From assembly GCF_006538745.1 (NCBI RefSeq), contig NZ_BJLR01000036.1, positions 1 through 64,000 on the forward strand: DNA of 64,000 nt, given 5' to 3'. A model generated the notes under the pieces. That model did not search any database. It worked only from the letters and a program-made list of their open reading frames with translations, and had not been told where the DNA came from. This DNA is from Cellulomonas cellasea (GTDB taxonomy: Bacteria; Actinomycetota; Actinomycetes; Actinomycetales; Cellulomonadaceae). This document shows positions 51,421 through 60,519 of this stretch, piece by piece; within the stretch, counting starts at the first letter, position 1, and every line of letters starts with the position of its first letter. The position numbers and the translations under genes are program-made.

Positions 51421-52158
51421 TCAGCGGGGCGCGGGCCCGTCCGTCGCGAAGCCGTGGCCGGTGCGGTCGAGGAGCCGGTCGACGAGCGCGGCCCACACGG
51501 CGCGGGACGGCTCGTCGTCGGCCGCGCCTGTCGCGGTGTCCCAGTGCCGGTGCAGGACGAGGACGCCCGAGACGACCGCGTTGACCAGCAGGTGCACGTC
51601 GAGCACGTCCGCGCCGGGGTGCCGGGCGAGGACGGCCGCGGCGAGGCGGCCTCGCGCGGCGTCGAGCACACGCACGAGCACGGTCGCGATCGCCGGGGAG
51701 TGCTCGTCGTGCGAGCGCAGCGACTGGGTGAGGAATGCCATGGGCGCGACGAGGTCGGTCGAGCGGACGGCCCGCGCGAGCTCGTCGAACACCACGGCGC
51801 GGTCGTCGGCCGTCGCGGAGACGGGCTCGCCGTCGGGCGCCGGACCGTCCGCGGCCGGGCTCCCGCGGCTGCCGCGCGGGGTCCCGGTCTCCGGGGCGCC
51901 GCCCGCCGCCCCGCTCTCGCGCTCGTAGCTCGCGACGAGCGTGCCGATGACGTCGCCGAACACCTCGGCGACGATGTCGTCGACCGACGCGAAGTGGTTG
52001 AAGACGGTGCGGCGCGAGACGTCCGCCCGCCGGGCGAGGTCGTCGATCGTGAAGCGCAGGCCGCCCGTCTCCGCGATGAGCGCGGCCGCGGCGTCGACGA
52101 TCGCCTGCCGGTGCCGCGCCTTGAGCGCGACGCGGCGATCGGTCGGGGCCTCGGTCAC
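51421..52158 (-). CDS. TetR-family repressor of the MMPL exporter
   Basis: 245 residues from GTG 52158. HTH domain: ALKARHRQAIVDAAAALIAE, FTIDDLARRADVSRRTVFNH, FASVDDIVAEVF. The centre has a Gly/Pro-rich insert (about 100-130), and the C-terminal helices form the ligand part. First gene of a probable operon with the MMPL exporter. The 52172-52196 repeats just upstream are its likely operator. Confidence 0.9.
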   Translation of the reverse strand: MTEAPTDRRVALKARHRQAIVDAAAALIAETGGLRFTIDDLARRADVSRRTVFNHFASVDDIVAEVFGDVIGTLVASYERESGAAGGAPETGTPRGSRGSPAADGPAPDGEPVSATADDRAVVFDELARAVRSTDLVAPMAFLTQSLRSHDEHSPAIATVLVRVLDAARGRLAAAVLARHPGADVLDVHLLVNAVVSGVLVLHRHWDTATGAADDEPSRAVWAALVDRLLDRTGHGFATDGPAPR

Positions 52159-52171
52159 GGTTCCTACACTA

Positions 52172-52196
52172 GGTGCAACGCTGCACCGAGTGCACC
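52172..52196. promoter_or_regulatory. Operator-like GGTGCA/TGCACC repeats before the TetR gene
   Basis: GGTGCA (52172-52177), TGCACC (52182-52187) and TGCACC (52191-52196): an inverted pair plus a third half-site. It starts 14 bases upstream of the repressor GTG, as expected for TetR autoregulation. The rest of the 52159-52380 gap shows no gene. Confidence 0.55.
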
Positions 52197-52380
52197 TGCG
52201 CGGCGGCTGAAACACCGCGGGTGAAAGCCGGACAGATCGGGCGCCGACCGGTATCACCGAGGCGGCCCGGCCGTCGACCAGGCAGCGCGCGGAGCACGAC
52301 CCCGCCCGCCGGCCCTCCCGGTCCGCAGCGGCCCATGCCGGGGAGACCCCCTCCGGGCCGCACCCCAAGGAGCAGGACAG

Positions 52381-52914
52381 ATGGCGAACGAGCTGAACAT
52401 CAAGGGCCCGCACGCACCGACCGAGGGCCGCGCGGCCCGACGGCTCCACCAGGCGATCGAGCTCGGGCACCTCGAGGACCTCACGGGCATCCTGGTCCGC
52501 GGCGGCCCGCGGTACCTGGTGACGTTCATGACCTCCCAGACCGGCGGCCGCCTCCGCTCGGCCACCGTGGTCTCGGTGACCAACCAGTCGAAGCAGACCA
52601 ACCGCGTCACGGTCTCGTGGTTCCAGGGCTTCAGCGACGACTCCTCCCCCGTCGGGCAGAGCACATTCTCGATCCCGCCGGACTTCACCGTCGACTTCGC
52701 GACGCGTTCGCTGCCCAGCGAGGTCACGGTGACGAACTCCGTCCCGGCACCCGAGCTCACGTTCGACGAGGGCCGTGGCCTCGTGAGCTCGATGTACCCC
52801 GAGATCGGCGTGAGCGCGCGCGTCTACTACGCCCGCGGGGACGACGACCTCGACCTCGTGGCGGTCACGGACTCCAAGGTCGTCCGGATCGACCAGGGCA
52901 ACGCGGGAGACTGA
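52381..52914 (+). CDS. Conserved-looking beta-rich protein of unknown function
   Basis: 177 residues from ATG 52381, with AAGGAG 8-13 bases upstream. No signal peptide or membrane helix. It contains GGPRYLVTFMTSQTGGRLRS, VVSVTNQSKQTNRVTVSWFQ, then a Pro/Ser loop and FTVDFATRSLPSEVTVTNSV: alternating hydrophobic strands, predicted beta sandwich. I recognise no family or catalytic motif. Codon use matches the neighbours and a strong hairpin follows, so it is very likely a real single-gene unit. Confidence 0.75.
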   Translation: MANELNIKGPHAPTEGRAARRLHQAIELGHLEDLTGILVRGGPRYLVTFMTSQTGGRLRSATVVSVTNQSKQTNRVTVSWFQGFSDDSSPVGQSTFSIPPDFTVDFATRSLPSEVTVTNSVPAPELTFDEGRGLVSSMYPEIGVSARVYYARGDDDLDLVAVTDSKVVRIDQGNAGD

Positions 52915-52930
52915 CCTCCGCACGACCGTC

Positions 52931-52966
52931 GGCCGCGAGCCCGCTCCTCGGCGCGGGCTCGCGGCC
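52931..52966 (+). terminator. Strong hairpin after the beta-rich protein gene
   Basis: GGCCGCGAGCCCGC (52931-52944) and GCGGGCTCGCGGCC (52953-52966) form a perfect 14-bp stem with an 8-base loop, 17 bases after the stop codon. Confidence 0.7.
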
Positions 52967-53039
52967 GCACGGGTGACACCCGATCGCCGCCGGACGAGCC
53001 TGAGCGGGCGCCTCGGATCACCCGGGCGGACCCTCGTGT

Positions 53040-53055
53040 TCGAACGCGTGTTCGA
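53040..53055. promoter_or_regulatory. LexA (SOS) box upstream of DNA polymerase IV
   Basis: TCGAACGCGTGTTCGA is a perfect TCGAAC-N4-GTTCGA palindrome matching the actinobacterial SOS box TCGAAC-N4-GTTCGA. It ends 13 bases before the ATG at 53069, so LexA binding would block the promoter. Confidence 0.9.
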
Positions 53056-53068
53056 CTACCGTGGAGGC

Positions 53069-54328
53069 ATGCCCGTCGGCGGCGCGACGATCCTGCACGC
53101 TGATCTCGACGCGTTCTACGCGTCGGTCGAACAGCTGCTGGACCCCGCGCTGCGCGGGCGCCCGATCGCCGTCGGCGGCGGACCGAACGGCGGCGTCGTG
53201 CTCGCGGCGTCCTACGAGGCCAAGGCGTTCGGGGTGCAGGGCGGGATGCCCGGCTGGCGCGCGGCGAAGCTGTGCCCGGCGCTCACGTTCGTCCGCGGGC
53301 ACTTCGGCGAGTACCAGCGGCTCGGCGATGCCGTGATGGAGGTGCTGCGCGACGTCACGCCGCTCGTCGAGCGCATCTCGATCGACGAGGCGTTCCTGGA
53401 CGTGTCCGGCGCGACGCACCTGTTCGGGCCGCCCGAGGCCATCGCCGCGCTCGTCCGCGAGCGGGTGCGCCGCGACATCGGGCTGCCCATCTCGGTGGGC
53501 GCCGCGCGCACCAAGCACCTCGCGAAGATCGCGTCGCAGGTCGCGAAGCCCGACGGGCTCGTCGTCGTGCAGCCCGGCACCGAGCGCGAGTTCCTCGACC
53601 CGCTGCCCGTCGGGCTCATCTGGGGCGTCGGGCCCGTGCACCAGCAGCGCCTCGCCGAGCGCGGCATCCGCACGATCGGCCAGCTCGCGCAGACGCCGTC
53701 GTCCGCGGTCGAGCACCTGCTCGGGACCGCCGTCGGCCACAAGCTCGTCGCGATGGCGCACGACGAGGACCCGCGCCGCGTCGTGACCGACCGCCGGGCC
53801 CGCTCGGTCGGCGCGCAGTCGGCCCTCGGCCGGCGCCGTCCCGAGGTCGAGGACGTCCGGGCGGTCCTCGCGCACCTCGCCGACCGGGTGTCCCGCCGCC
53901 TGCGCGCCAAGGACCGCGCCGGCCGCACGATCACCGTGCGCGTGCGGTTCGCCGGCATGACATCCGTGACCCGCTCGCGGACGCTGGCCCAGCCGGTCGC
54001 GAGCACGCTCACGCTGACGGAGGTCGCCGAGCACCTCGCGTGGTCCGCGATCCACGACGCGCCGCCCGGCACCGAGATCACGCTGCTCGGCATCTCGGTG
54101 TCGAACGTCGTCGACCAGCTGATCGTCCAGCCCGAGCTCGACCTGCGCCCCGAGGACCCGTGGCGCCCCGGCTCGCCGACGGGCTCGGCGCGGCGGGCCG
54201 TCGACGGGTCGATGGACCGGATCCGGACGCGCTTCGGCGGCGACGCGGTCGGCTACCTGCCCGCGGTCCTCCGGCGCGGCGCCGCGGTCCCCGACGAGTT
54301 CCGCGAGCTCGCTGAACACGACCTCTGA
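53069..54328 (+). CDS. dinB: DNA polymerase IV (Y-family)
   Basis: 419 residues from ATG 53069, with GGAGG 1-6 bases before it. Catalytic motifs: ILHADLDAFYASVEQLLDPA (metal-binding Asp) and PLVERISIDEAFLDVSGATH (catalytic SIDE). Thumb: VGAARTKHLAKIASQVAKPD and GLIWGVGPVHQQRLAERGI. A little-finger domain follows. No C-terminal beta-clamp motif of QL[SD]LF type is clear; LIVQPELDL is a weak candidate. It performs error-prone bypass synthesis; the LexA box indicates SOS induction. A longer start at 52973 would cross the LexA box and is rejected. Confidence 0.95.
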   Translation: MPVGGATILHADLDAFYASVEQLLDPALRGRPIAVGGGPNGGVVLAASYEAKAFGVQGGMPGWRAAKLCPALTFVRGHFGEYQRLGDAVMEVLRDVTPLVERISIDEAFLDVSGATHLFGPPEAIAALVRERVRRDIGLPISVGAARTKHLAKIASQVAKPDGLVVVQPGTEREFLDPLPVGLIWGVGPVHQQRLAERGIRTIGQLAQTPSSAVEHLLGTAVGHKLVAMAHDEDPRRVVTDRRARSVGAQSALGRRRPEVEDVRAVLAHLADRVSRRLRAKDRAGRTITVRVRFAGMTSVTRSRTLAQPVASTLTLTEVAEHLAWSAIHDAPPGTEITLLGISVSNVVDQLIVQPELDLRPEDPWRPGSPTGSARRAVDGSMDRIRTRFGGDAVGYLPAVLRRGAAVPDEFRELAEHDL

Positions 54329-54464
54329 GCCACCGCTCCCGGACGTGCGCGACGATCGCGGGCCGTCCGCCCGCCTCCGCACGCGTGCGTCGGTTGCACG
54401 CCCGCTCCAGGCGCGTCCGACGGTCGCCGGTCGCCGGTCGACCCTCCCCGACCGGGCGCCGCGG

Positions 54465-55226
54465 TCAGCCCGCGAGCGCCGCCCGCAGGAACGCGATGTC
54501 CTCCGCCTGCCGCTCGGCCGGGGTCTCGACGACCGCGTCGCACCCGGCCTCCCGCACGACGTGCGCGATGAGCTCGGGCGGGATCGTGCCGGTCGCGAAG
54601 TTGGCGTGCCGGTCGCGGCTCGACCCGGCGGGGTCGCGCGAGCTGTTCGCGTGCACGAGGTCGATCCGCCCGGTGATGGCCAGCACCCGCTCGACGATCG
54701 TCTCGAGGTCCTCCCCCGCGGCCCAGGCGTGGCACGTGTCGAGGCAGAACCCGACCTCGTACTCCCCGATCGCGTCCCACAGCATCGCGAGCCGGTCGAG
54801 CGTCCGCGCGCACGCGTTCTCGCCGCCGGCGGTGTTCTCGACGAGGACCGGGACGGGGAACGTGGCGCGCTCGAACGTCTTGCGCCAGTTGTCGACGCCG
54901 ACCGCGATGTCGTCCCCGTCGGCGACGTGCCCGCCGTGCACGATCAGCCCGCTGACCCCCAGGGCCGACGCCGCCGACGCGTGGTCGGCGATCATCTTGC
55001 GGCTCGGGATGCGGATCTTGTTGTTGGTCGACGCGACGTTCACCAGGTAGGGCGCGTGCGCGTAGAGGCGCAGGCCCGAGGCGGTGAGCGCGTCGGCGTC
55101 GTCGCGCGGCACCGGCTTCTTCCAGCCCTGCGGGTTCGCCAGGAAGAACTGCACGGCCTCCGCCTCGACGTCCCCGGCGGCGGCGACGGGGTCGTCGTCC
55201 CGGACGTGTGCTCCGATCAGCGCCAT
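54465..55226 (-). CDS. nfo: Endonuclease IV-type AP endonuclease
   Basis: 253 residues from ATG 55226, with GGAAGG upstream. TIM-barrel metal-site motifs: LYAHAPYLVNVASTNNKIRI, GLIVHGGHVADGDD, PVLVENTAGGENACAR, VGFCLDTCHAWAAGED, SSRDRHANFATGTIPPELI and CDAVVETPAE. These match the His/Asp/Glu ligands of the three-metal site of Nfo. It cleaves at abasic sites in base excision repair. It is slightly short for the family (about 280), mostly at the N-terminus. Converges on dinB; both are repair genes, but promoters are separate. Confidence 0.85.
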   Translation of the reverse strand: MALIGAHVRDDDPVAAAGDVEAEAVQFFLANPQGWKKPVPRDDADALTASGLRLYAHAPYLVNVASTNNKIRIPSRKMIADHASAASALGVSGLIVHGGHVADGDDIAVGVDNWRKTFERATFPVPVLVENTAGGENACARTLDRLAMLWDAIGEYEVGFCLDTCHAWAAGEDLETIVERVLAITGRIDLVHANSSRDPAGSSRDRHANFATGTIPPELIAHVVREAGCDAVVETPAERQAEDIAFLRAALAG

Positions 55227-55330
55227 GCGCGGTCCTTCCGTCGGCGGGGTCTGGCGCCAGGCTAGACGCTGCCACCGACTCGGCGCCGGGCGAGCGCTGC
55301 GTCGCGTTCGCTCGGCAGACCCGGCCGCGC

Positions 55331-55885
55331 TCAGCAGACCCGGTGCCCCTCGTCGCACCACCGGTGCGCCACGTCGACCACGAGCCGCGACCCGTCGCCC
55401 GGGCCCGGCAGCACGAACGCACGGAACGGCAGTCGGGCACGGACGCCGTAGCCGAGCGTCGAGACGCCGCTCTCGATGCTCACCCACGCGACGTGCCGCA
55501 GCGTGCGGTAGGACGACCCGCCCTCGACGATCGTCCCGGGCCCGACGAACCACGAGTCCGTCGCGAGGGCCGGCACGCGCGCCACGACCTCGAGCCGCGC
55601 GCCACCCCGGACGTCGGCGCCGCTGCTGTCGACGAGCCGGTCGACGTACCGCACCGACCAGCCGGTGAGCGGCGCGTCGACGTCGAGCACGAGCCGGTCG
55701 AAGCACGCGTGCCGCCCGGCGCGCACGTTCACGAGGGTCCCGGCGGACAGGTCCCCGGCGGACCGGGCCTGCGAGCCCCACACCAGACCGCAGTACGGGT
55801 GGGCCGCGGCGCCGGGGGCGACGAGCAGCTGGCCGCCCACCAGGAGCAGGAGCGTGGCGAGGACGGCGGAGAGTCGACGGCGCAT
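55331..55885 (-). CDS. Secreted AMIN-like-domain protein
   Basis: 184 residues. Signal peptide MRRRLSAVLATLLLLVGGQL, cleaved near GAAA-HPYC. The mature chain has four Cys (HPYCGLVWG, GRHACFDRLVLDV, and HRWCDEGHRVC at the end) and the AMIN-like pattern: FDRLVLDVDAPLTGWSVRYV, RLEVVARVPAL, VSTLGYGVRARLPFRAFVLP. AMIN-like domains occur in actinobacterial cell-surface proteins; the ligand is unknown. A single gene between nfo and the DUF808 gene. Confidence 0.85.
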   Translation of the reverse strand: MRRRLSAVLATLLLLVGGQLLVAPGAAAHPYCGLVWGSQARSAGDLSAGTLVNVRAGRHACFDRLVLDVDAPLTGWSVRYVDRLVDSSGADVRGGARLEVVARVPALATDSWFVGPGTIVEGGSSYRTLRHVAWVSIESGVSTLGYGVRARLPFRAFVLPGPGDGSRLVVDVAHRWCDEGHRVC

Positions 55886-56041
55886 CGGTGCACCCCCTTC
55901 GTCCTCCCACGGTCCGCCCGCCGGCCCGCGCTGTCAACGGTCGCCGGGCGGCGCGGAGCGGGACGGGCGGCGGGACTCGGGCGGGGAGGCCCCGGCCCCG
56001 CGACGGGAGGTCCGAGGACGTCGCGTCGCGAGGGCCCGGGG

Positions 56042-56992
56042 TCAGTGCGCGGCGCCCGCGTGCTTGTTCTTGCGCGGGATCACGTGCATGACCGCGACGA
56101 CGACGGCGCCCACGATCAGCCCGATCAGCGCCGACGCGAGCGTGTTGACGAGCCACGCGAGGAACCCACCGATGCCGGCGACGCCGTGGACGGCCTCCTC
56201 GCCGTGGTGCACGAGGTCGTACAGCCCGTGCCAACCGAGCTCGTCGACCCCCACGAGGAGGATGTGGCCGCCGACCCAGAGCATCGCGACGATCCCGACG
56301 GTCGAGAGCACCGCGAGCACCTTCGGCATGGCCTGCACGAGGAAGCGCCCGAACGACGCGACGCCGCCGCTCCTGTTCTGGGCGAGCTTGAGCCCGATGT
56401 CGTCCATCTTCACGATGAGCGCGACGACGCCGTAGACCATGACGGTGATCGCGAGCGCGACGACGATCAGGATGAGCGCGCGCGACACGAGCGGCTCGTC
56501 GGCGACCTCGTTGAGGGCGATGACCATGATCTCGGCGGACAGGATGAAGTCGGTGCGGATCGCGCCTGCGGTCATCTTCTTCTCGGTGTCCGGGCCCTGG
56601 ACGACGGCGGGCGCCTCGTCCTGGTGCTTGCCGTGCCCGCTGACCAGCTCCCAGATCTTCTCCGCTCCCTCGAACGCCAGGTAGGTGCCGCCGACCATGA
56701 GGATCGGCGTCAGCAACCACGGCAGGAACTGACTGAGCAGCAGCGCGGCGGGCAGGATGAACAGCAGCTTGTTGCGCAGCGACCCGATCGCGATGCGGCG
56801 GATCATCGGGAGCTCACGGTCCGGCGTGAAGCCGCTCACGTAGCGCGGCGTGACCGCGGTGTCGTCGATCACGACGCCGGCCGCCTTGGCGCTGGCCCGG
56901 CCCGCCGCCGCTGTGACGTCGTCCACCGACGCCGCCGCGAGCTTCGCGAGCGCCGCGATGTCGTCGAGCAGTGCAGCCAAACCGCCGGGCAT
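56042..56992 (-). CDS. DUF808 (YedI-like) membrane protein
   Basis: 316 residues. The N-terminus GGLAALLDDIAALAKLAAAS is the diagnostic start of DUF808/YedI proteins, and DFILSAEIMVIALNEVADEP is a conserved internal motif. About seven helices: NKLLFILPAALLLSQFLPWL, LILIVVALAITVMVYGVVAL, AVLSTVGIVAMLWVGGHILL, LASALIGLIVGAVVVAVMHV. The function is unknown. A single gene with gaps of 156 and 86 bases. Confidence 0.92.
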   Translation of the reverse strand: MPGGLAALLDDIAALAKLAAASVDDVTAAAGRASAKAAGVVIDDTAVTPRYVSGFTPDRELPMIRRIAIGSLRNKLLFILPAALLLSQFLPWLLTPILMVGGTYLAFEGAEKIWELVSGHGKHQDEAPAVVQGPDTEKKMTAGAIRTDFILSAEIMVIALNEVADEPLVSRALILIVVALAITVMVYGVVALIVKMDDIGLKLAQNRSGGVASFGRFLVQAMPKVLAVLSTVGIVAMLWVGGHILLVGVDELGWHGLYDLVHHGEEAVHGVAGIGGFLAWLVNTLASALIGLIVGAVVVAVMHVIPRKNKHAGAAH

Positions 56993-57078
56993 GGGGGTCT
57001 CCCTCGTTCGTCGTGCCGTGGGGGCCTAGCGTGCCATCCGCGGGGCACGTCGGCTCGTCCGTCCCGCGGTGGCCGGCG

Positions 57079-58776
57079 TCACGGACCGTCGGCGACGGCT
57101 CGGTCGGCGGCCGCGCCGGGCGCGACCTCCGGCTCGTGCGCGCGCGGGGCGCTCTCCCGGTGCAGCAGCACCTCGGGGTCACGCGCCCGCGTCGGACCGT
57201 CCCGGTGCAGCAGCACCTCGGCGGCGTGGTCCGCGAGCGCGGTGCCCGCGGAGCCGTACAGGTGGAAGACGGCGTCGGCGCCGTGCCGCCGGAGCTCGTC
57301 GACGTCGTCGTCGTACCGCGCGACCGCGGCGACCTTGCCGGTGAACCCGGCCTTCTGCAGGCGGGCCAGCGCGATGAGGTTGGCCTTGTGGAACGGCATC
57401 GCGAGCACGACCATCTGGACCCGGCCGGCGCGCCGCACCCGCGTCCAGAACTCGACGTCCGTGGCGTCGGCGCGCAGCACGTCGAACCCCCGCGCCGTGA
57501 GCTCGCCGACCCGCGCCGGGTCGTGCTCGACGCCGACGACCGAGAGCCCGTACCCGTCGCGCAGCTGCTCGTAGGTCGCCGCGCCGATCCGCCCGAGCCC
57601 GAGCACGAGGGCGTCGGAGTGCCCGACGTCGACGAGGCGGTCGTCGGGGTGCAGCTCGTGCGTGCTGTGGTGCGGCAGCAGCTTGACCATCCTGCTCGCG
57701 AGCTCGACGCCGCGGCGGTTGACGAGCGCCGACACCGCGAAGCTGATCGCGACGGCGAGCGAGACGACGACGACCCACCGCTCGTCGAGCATCCCCGCGG
57801 AAGCGCCGACGACCGCGACGATGATGCCGAACTCGGAGAAGTTCGCGAGCACGAGCCCGGTGAGGAACGCGGTGCGCCGCCGCAGCCGCATCGCCCAGAG
57901 CAGGACGGCGTAGAACGCGACCTGCAACGGGAGCACCGCGAGCAGCGCGACGGCGAGCAGCAGCTCCTCGGGGCCCGGTCGCCCGTGCAGCCCGATCTGC
58001 AGGAAGAACGCGACGAGCATGAGGTCCTTGAACGTCATGAGCGACCGCGACATCTCCGACGCCCCGGGGTGCTTCGCGAGGAGCACGCCCATGAGCAGCG
58101 CCCCGAGCTCGCCGTGCACGCCGGCCGCCTCGAAGAGTCCCCAGCCCAGCGCGACGGCGACCGTCACGCCGAACAGCGCCTGCAGCTCGCCGTGCCCGAT
58201 GCGGTCCCAGATCCGGTGCAGCGGCCAGGCTGCGGGGATCACGAGCACGAGCGCGAGCGCCCACGGGCTCGGCACCTCGCCGCCCGAGAGCGCCATGAAC
58301 ACGACCGCGACGACGTCCTGCATCACGAGGAGGCCGACCGCGATGCGCCCGTAGAGCGACGTCGTGTCGGAGCGGTCCTCGAGCACCTTGACGACGAACA
58401 CGGTCGACGAGAACGACAGCGCGAACCCCACGAGCGCGAGCCCGCCGAGCGGCTCGTCGGCCACGAGCGCCGGCCCGGCGACGGCGAGCAGCCCGAGGAA
58501 GCCGATCGTCACGGCGGTCGACAGCACGATGTGGACGCTCGTCGTGAGCCAGATCTCCCGGCGCAGCAGCGTGCGCGCGTCGAACTTGAGCCCGATCGCG
58601 AACAGCAGCAGGACCACGCCGAGCTCGGCGACCTGCTCGAGCCCGTCCGGCGCCGGCGCACCCACCGCGCCGAGCGCGAACCCGGCGACGAGGTAGCCGA
58701 CGAGCGGCGGGAGCCGCACCCCGGTCGCGAGCAGGCCGCCGACCACGGCTGCCGCGAGATACAGGCCCAGGCCCAT
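57079..58776 (-). CDS. KefB/CPA2-type cation:proton antiporter with TrkA-N domain
   Basis: 565 residues from ATG 58776 (GTG 58782 and an upstream ATG 58812 are alternatives). The CPA2 core has about 12-13 helices: LYLAAAVVGGLLATGVRLPP, FALSFSSTVFVVKVLEDRSD, GVHGELGALLMGVLLAKHPG. From about residue 400 a cytoplasmic TrkA-N domain reads DALVLGLGRIGAATYEQLRD (GxGxxG) and FHKANLIALARLQKAGFTGK. It should exchange K+ or Na+ for protons under nucleotide control. The C-terminal tail has two similar AEVLLHRDGP / PEVLLHRESA segments. Confidence 0.92.
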   Translation of the reverse strand: MGLGLYLAAAVVGGLLATGVRLPPLVGYLVAGFALGAVGAPAPDGLEQVAELGVVLLLFAIGLKFDARTLLRREIWLTTSVHIVLSTAVTIGFLGLLAVAGPALVADEPLGGLALVGFALSFSSTVFVVKVLEDRSDTTSLYGRIAVGLLVMQDVVAVVFMALSGGEVPSPWALALVLVIPAAWPLHRIWDRIGHGELQALFGVTVAVALGWGLFEAAGVHGELGALLMGVLLAKHPGASEMSRSLMTFKDLMLVAFFLQIGLHGRPGPEELLLAVALLAVLPLQVAFYAVLLWAMRLRRRTAFLTGLVLANFSEFGIIVAVVGASAGMLDERWVVVVSLAVAISFAVSALVNRRGVELASRMVKLLPHHSTHELHPDDRLVDVGHSDALVLGLGRIGAATYEQLRDGYGLSVVGVEHDPARVGELTARGFDVLRADATDVEFWTRVRRAGRVQMVVLAMPFHKANLIALARLQKAGFTGKVAAVARYDDDVDELRRHGADAVFHLYGSAGTALADHAAEVLLHRDGPTRARDPEVLLHRESAPRAHEPEVAPGAAADRAVADGP

Positions 58777-58850
58777 GCGCACCCCCCAGGTGGTGCGGTC
58801 ATTGTCGCGCACGGACGCGCGGGTGCACCCGGGGTGGTCGGCACGAAGAA

Positions 58851-58884
58851 CGCCGCCCGACGACTGTCCTGTCGTCGGGCGGCG
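58851..58884 (-). terminator. Terminator hairpin after the GH64 gene
   Basis: CGCCGCCCGACGAC (58851-58864) and GTCGTCGGGCGGCG (58871-58884) form a perfect 14-bp stem with a 6-base loop, 25 bases past the GH64 stop. Read leftward it is followed by TTCTTCG, a small T-rich run. Confidence 0.75.
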
Positions 58885-58908
58885 TGGTTCGTGCAGCTGG
58901 TGGGTCCG

Positions 58909-60519
58909 TCAGGCGCCCGGCACCGACCAGCGCTGGGCGTCGTTGTTGTAGCAGGTCCAGATCTGGATCCGGTTGCCGTTCGCGCTGCCGTTGGCCGGGT
59001 TGTCGAGGCACTTGCCCGACGCGGGGTTGCGGTACGAGCTGCCGTCGCGCACCCAGGTCTGGTTCGACTGGCCGGAGGCGCAGTCCCACAGCTGGACCTT
59101 GGCGCCGTTCGCCGTGCCCCAGTCCGCGATGTCGAGGCACTTGCCGAGGGCCCGCAGCGAGCCGTCGGTGCCGAAGGTCCAGCGCTGGGCGTTCGTGCCG
59201 TTGCACTCCCAGAGCTGCACCGCGGTGCCGTTGGCGCTGTTGGCGCTCGCGACGTCGAGGCACTTGCCCGCCACGCCGGAGGTCACCGCGCCGGTCCCGG
59301 TCGTCGCACCGCCACCGCCACCGCCGCCACCCGTGCCCGCACCGAACGGGGTGAGGTCGATGCGCGCGCTGCGCGGGTCGCCGTCGTGCACGAGCGACTC
59401 GAACGCGCCGACGTCGTCGAACGCGAACGCGTACGCGCGGCCGTCGGTCATCGCGGCGTGGATCACGCGCCCGTACAGGTTCGGCGGCGTGGAGCGGTAG
59501 AACTGGCCGGCGTCGAGCACCGGCTCGGTCGAGCTCGCGCCCAGCGTGCCGCGGAACAGCGCGGCGCACAGCGTCCGGGCGATGGGGCCGACGACCTGGT
59601 CGTTCGGCGCGTGCAGCGCCCCGTCGCAGCCCCAGACGTCCGAGGACGACGGCCGCGGGAACACCGCGACCTCACGGCCCGACGGGTCGGTGAAGCGCAG
59701 CGTCGTGCCCGACGTGCGGCCCGTGTAGCGGACCTCGGGGCGGTCGCCGAACGGCTGCACGGTCAGCGCACGCGTCGTGTACGCGTTCCACGCCGACGCG
59801 ATGTAGCTGTCGAGGTAGGTCGCGCTGAGCAGCCCGGCGCCGGCGGCCTTGCCGGGGGCGAGGACGCGCAGGACCGTGCCGTCGGCGCGCGTCACGACGC
59901 TGCGTGCGAACGCGGGGTCGGCGCGCAGCGCGTCGATGATCTGCTGGCGGCCGTTGGGGACCAGCTTCCCCGTGGTGCGCGTGGCCCCCGAGGCGCCCGT
60001 GACGCTCACGGAGTGCGGGACGGCGAACATGTCGACCTGCGAGCTGTTCAGCCACAGCCCGGAGTCGTTGTAGGTGAGCTCGCTCCAGTCGAACAGCATG
60101 TCGCGCGTCGGGTCCCCCGCCGCCCATGGCGCGGGCTGCACGACGCCGCCCGGCGTCAGCGAGAACGGCAGCTTCTGACCGAACGAGAAGTAGATGCGGC
60201 CCGAGAAGCCGCGCGGGACCTGCACCGTGACCGCGCCGCCGTTGGCGGGTCCGGCGATCGCGCTGTCCGGCGCGGGCGACGGCGGGTTCGAGCCCGCGGG
60301 CCACGCGCGGAACGTGCCGCCACCGTCGACCCAGCCGAGCTGGCCGGTCGCGAGGTTCGTGCCGAGCACGTGGACGAACACCTGCTCGCTGCGGCCCGAC
60401 TGGTTCCCGACCGTGATCGGCAGCCGGTCCGGCCCGAGCGCGGCGGCCGGCGTGGCCGCCCCCATGACGCAGACGGCTCCCGCGACCAGCGCGGTCAGCC
60501 ACTTCCGAAGTTGATGCAT
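58909..60519 (-). CDS. Secreted GH64 beta-1,3-glucanase with C-terminal ricin-type (CBM13) lectin domain
   Basis: 536 residues. Signal peptide: LRKWLTALVAGAVCVMGAAT, cleaved near AAA-LGP. The GH64 domain (about 30-385) is typical of laminaripentaose-producing glucanases: RLPITVGNQSGRSEQVFVHV, GFSGRIYFSFGQKLPFSLTP, DMLFDWSELTYNDSGLWLNS and VDMFAVPHSVSV. A Gly linker leads to a CBM13 trefoil with three QxW repeats (GTAVQLWECNGTNAQRWTFG; GAKVQLWDCASGQSNQTW; GNRIQIWTCYNNDAQRWSV). It hydrolyses fungal-type beta-1,3-glucan. Confidence 0.95.
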   Translation of the reverse strand: MHQLRKWLTALVAGAVCVMGAATPAAALGPDRLPITVGNQSGRSEQVFVHVLGTNLATGQLGWVDGGGTFRAWPAGSNPPSPAPDSAIAGPANGGAVTVQVPRGFSGRIYFSFGQKLPFSLTPGGVVQPAPWAAGDPTRDMLFDWSELTYNDSGLWLNSSQVDMFAVPHSVSVTGASGATRTTGKLVPNGRQQIIDALRADPAFARSVVTRADGTVLRVLAPGKAAGAGLLSATYLDSYIASAWNAYTTRALTVQPFGDRPEVRYTGRTSGTTLRFTDPSGREVAVFPRPSSSDVWGCDGALHAPNDQVVGPIARTLCAALFRGTLGASSTEPVLDAGQFYRSTPPNLYGRVIHAAMTDGRAYAFAFDDVGAFESLVHDGDPRSARIDLTPFGAGTGGGGGGGGATTGTGAVTSGVAGKCLDVASANSANGTAVQLWECNGTNAQRWTFGTDGSLRALGKCLDIADWGTANGAKVQLWDCASGQSNQTWVRDGSSYRNPASGKCLDNPANGSANGNRIQIWTCYNNDAQRWSVPGA

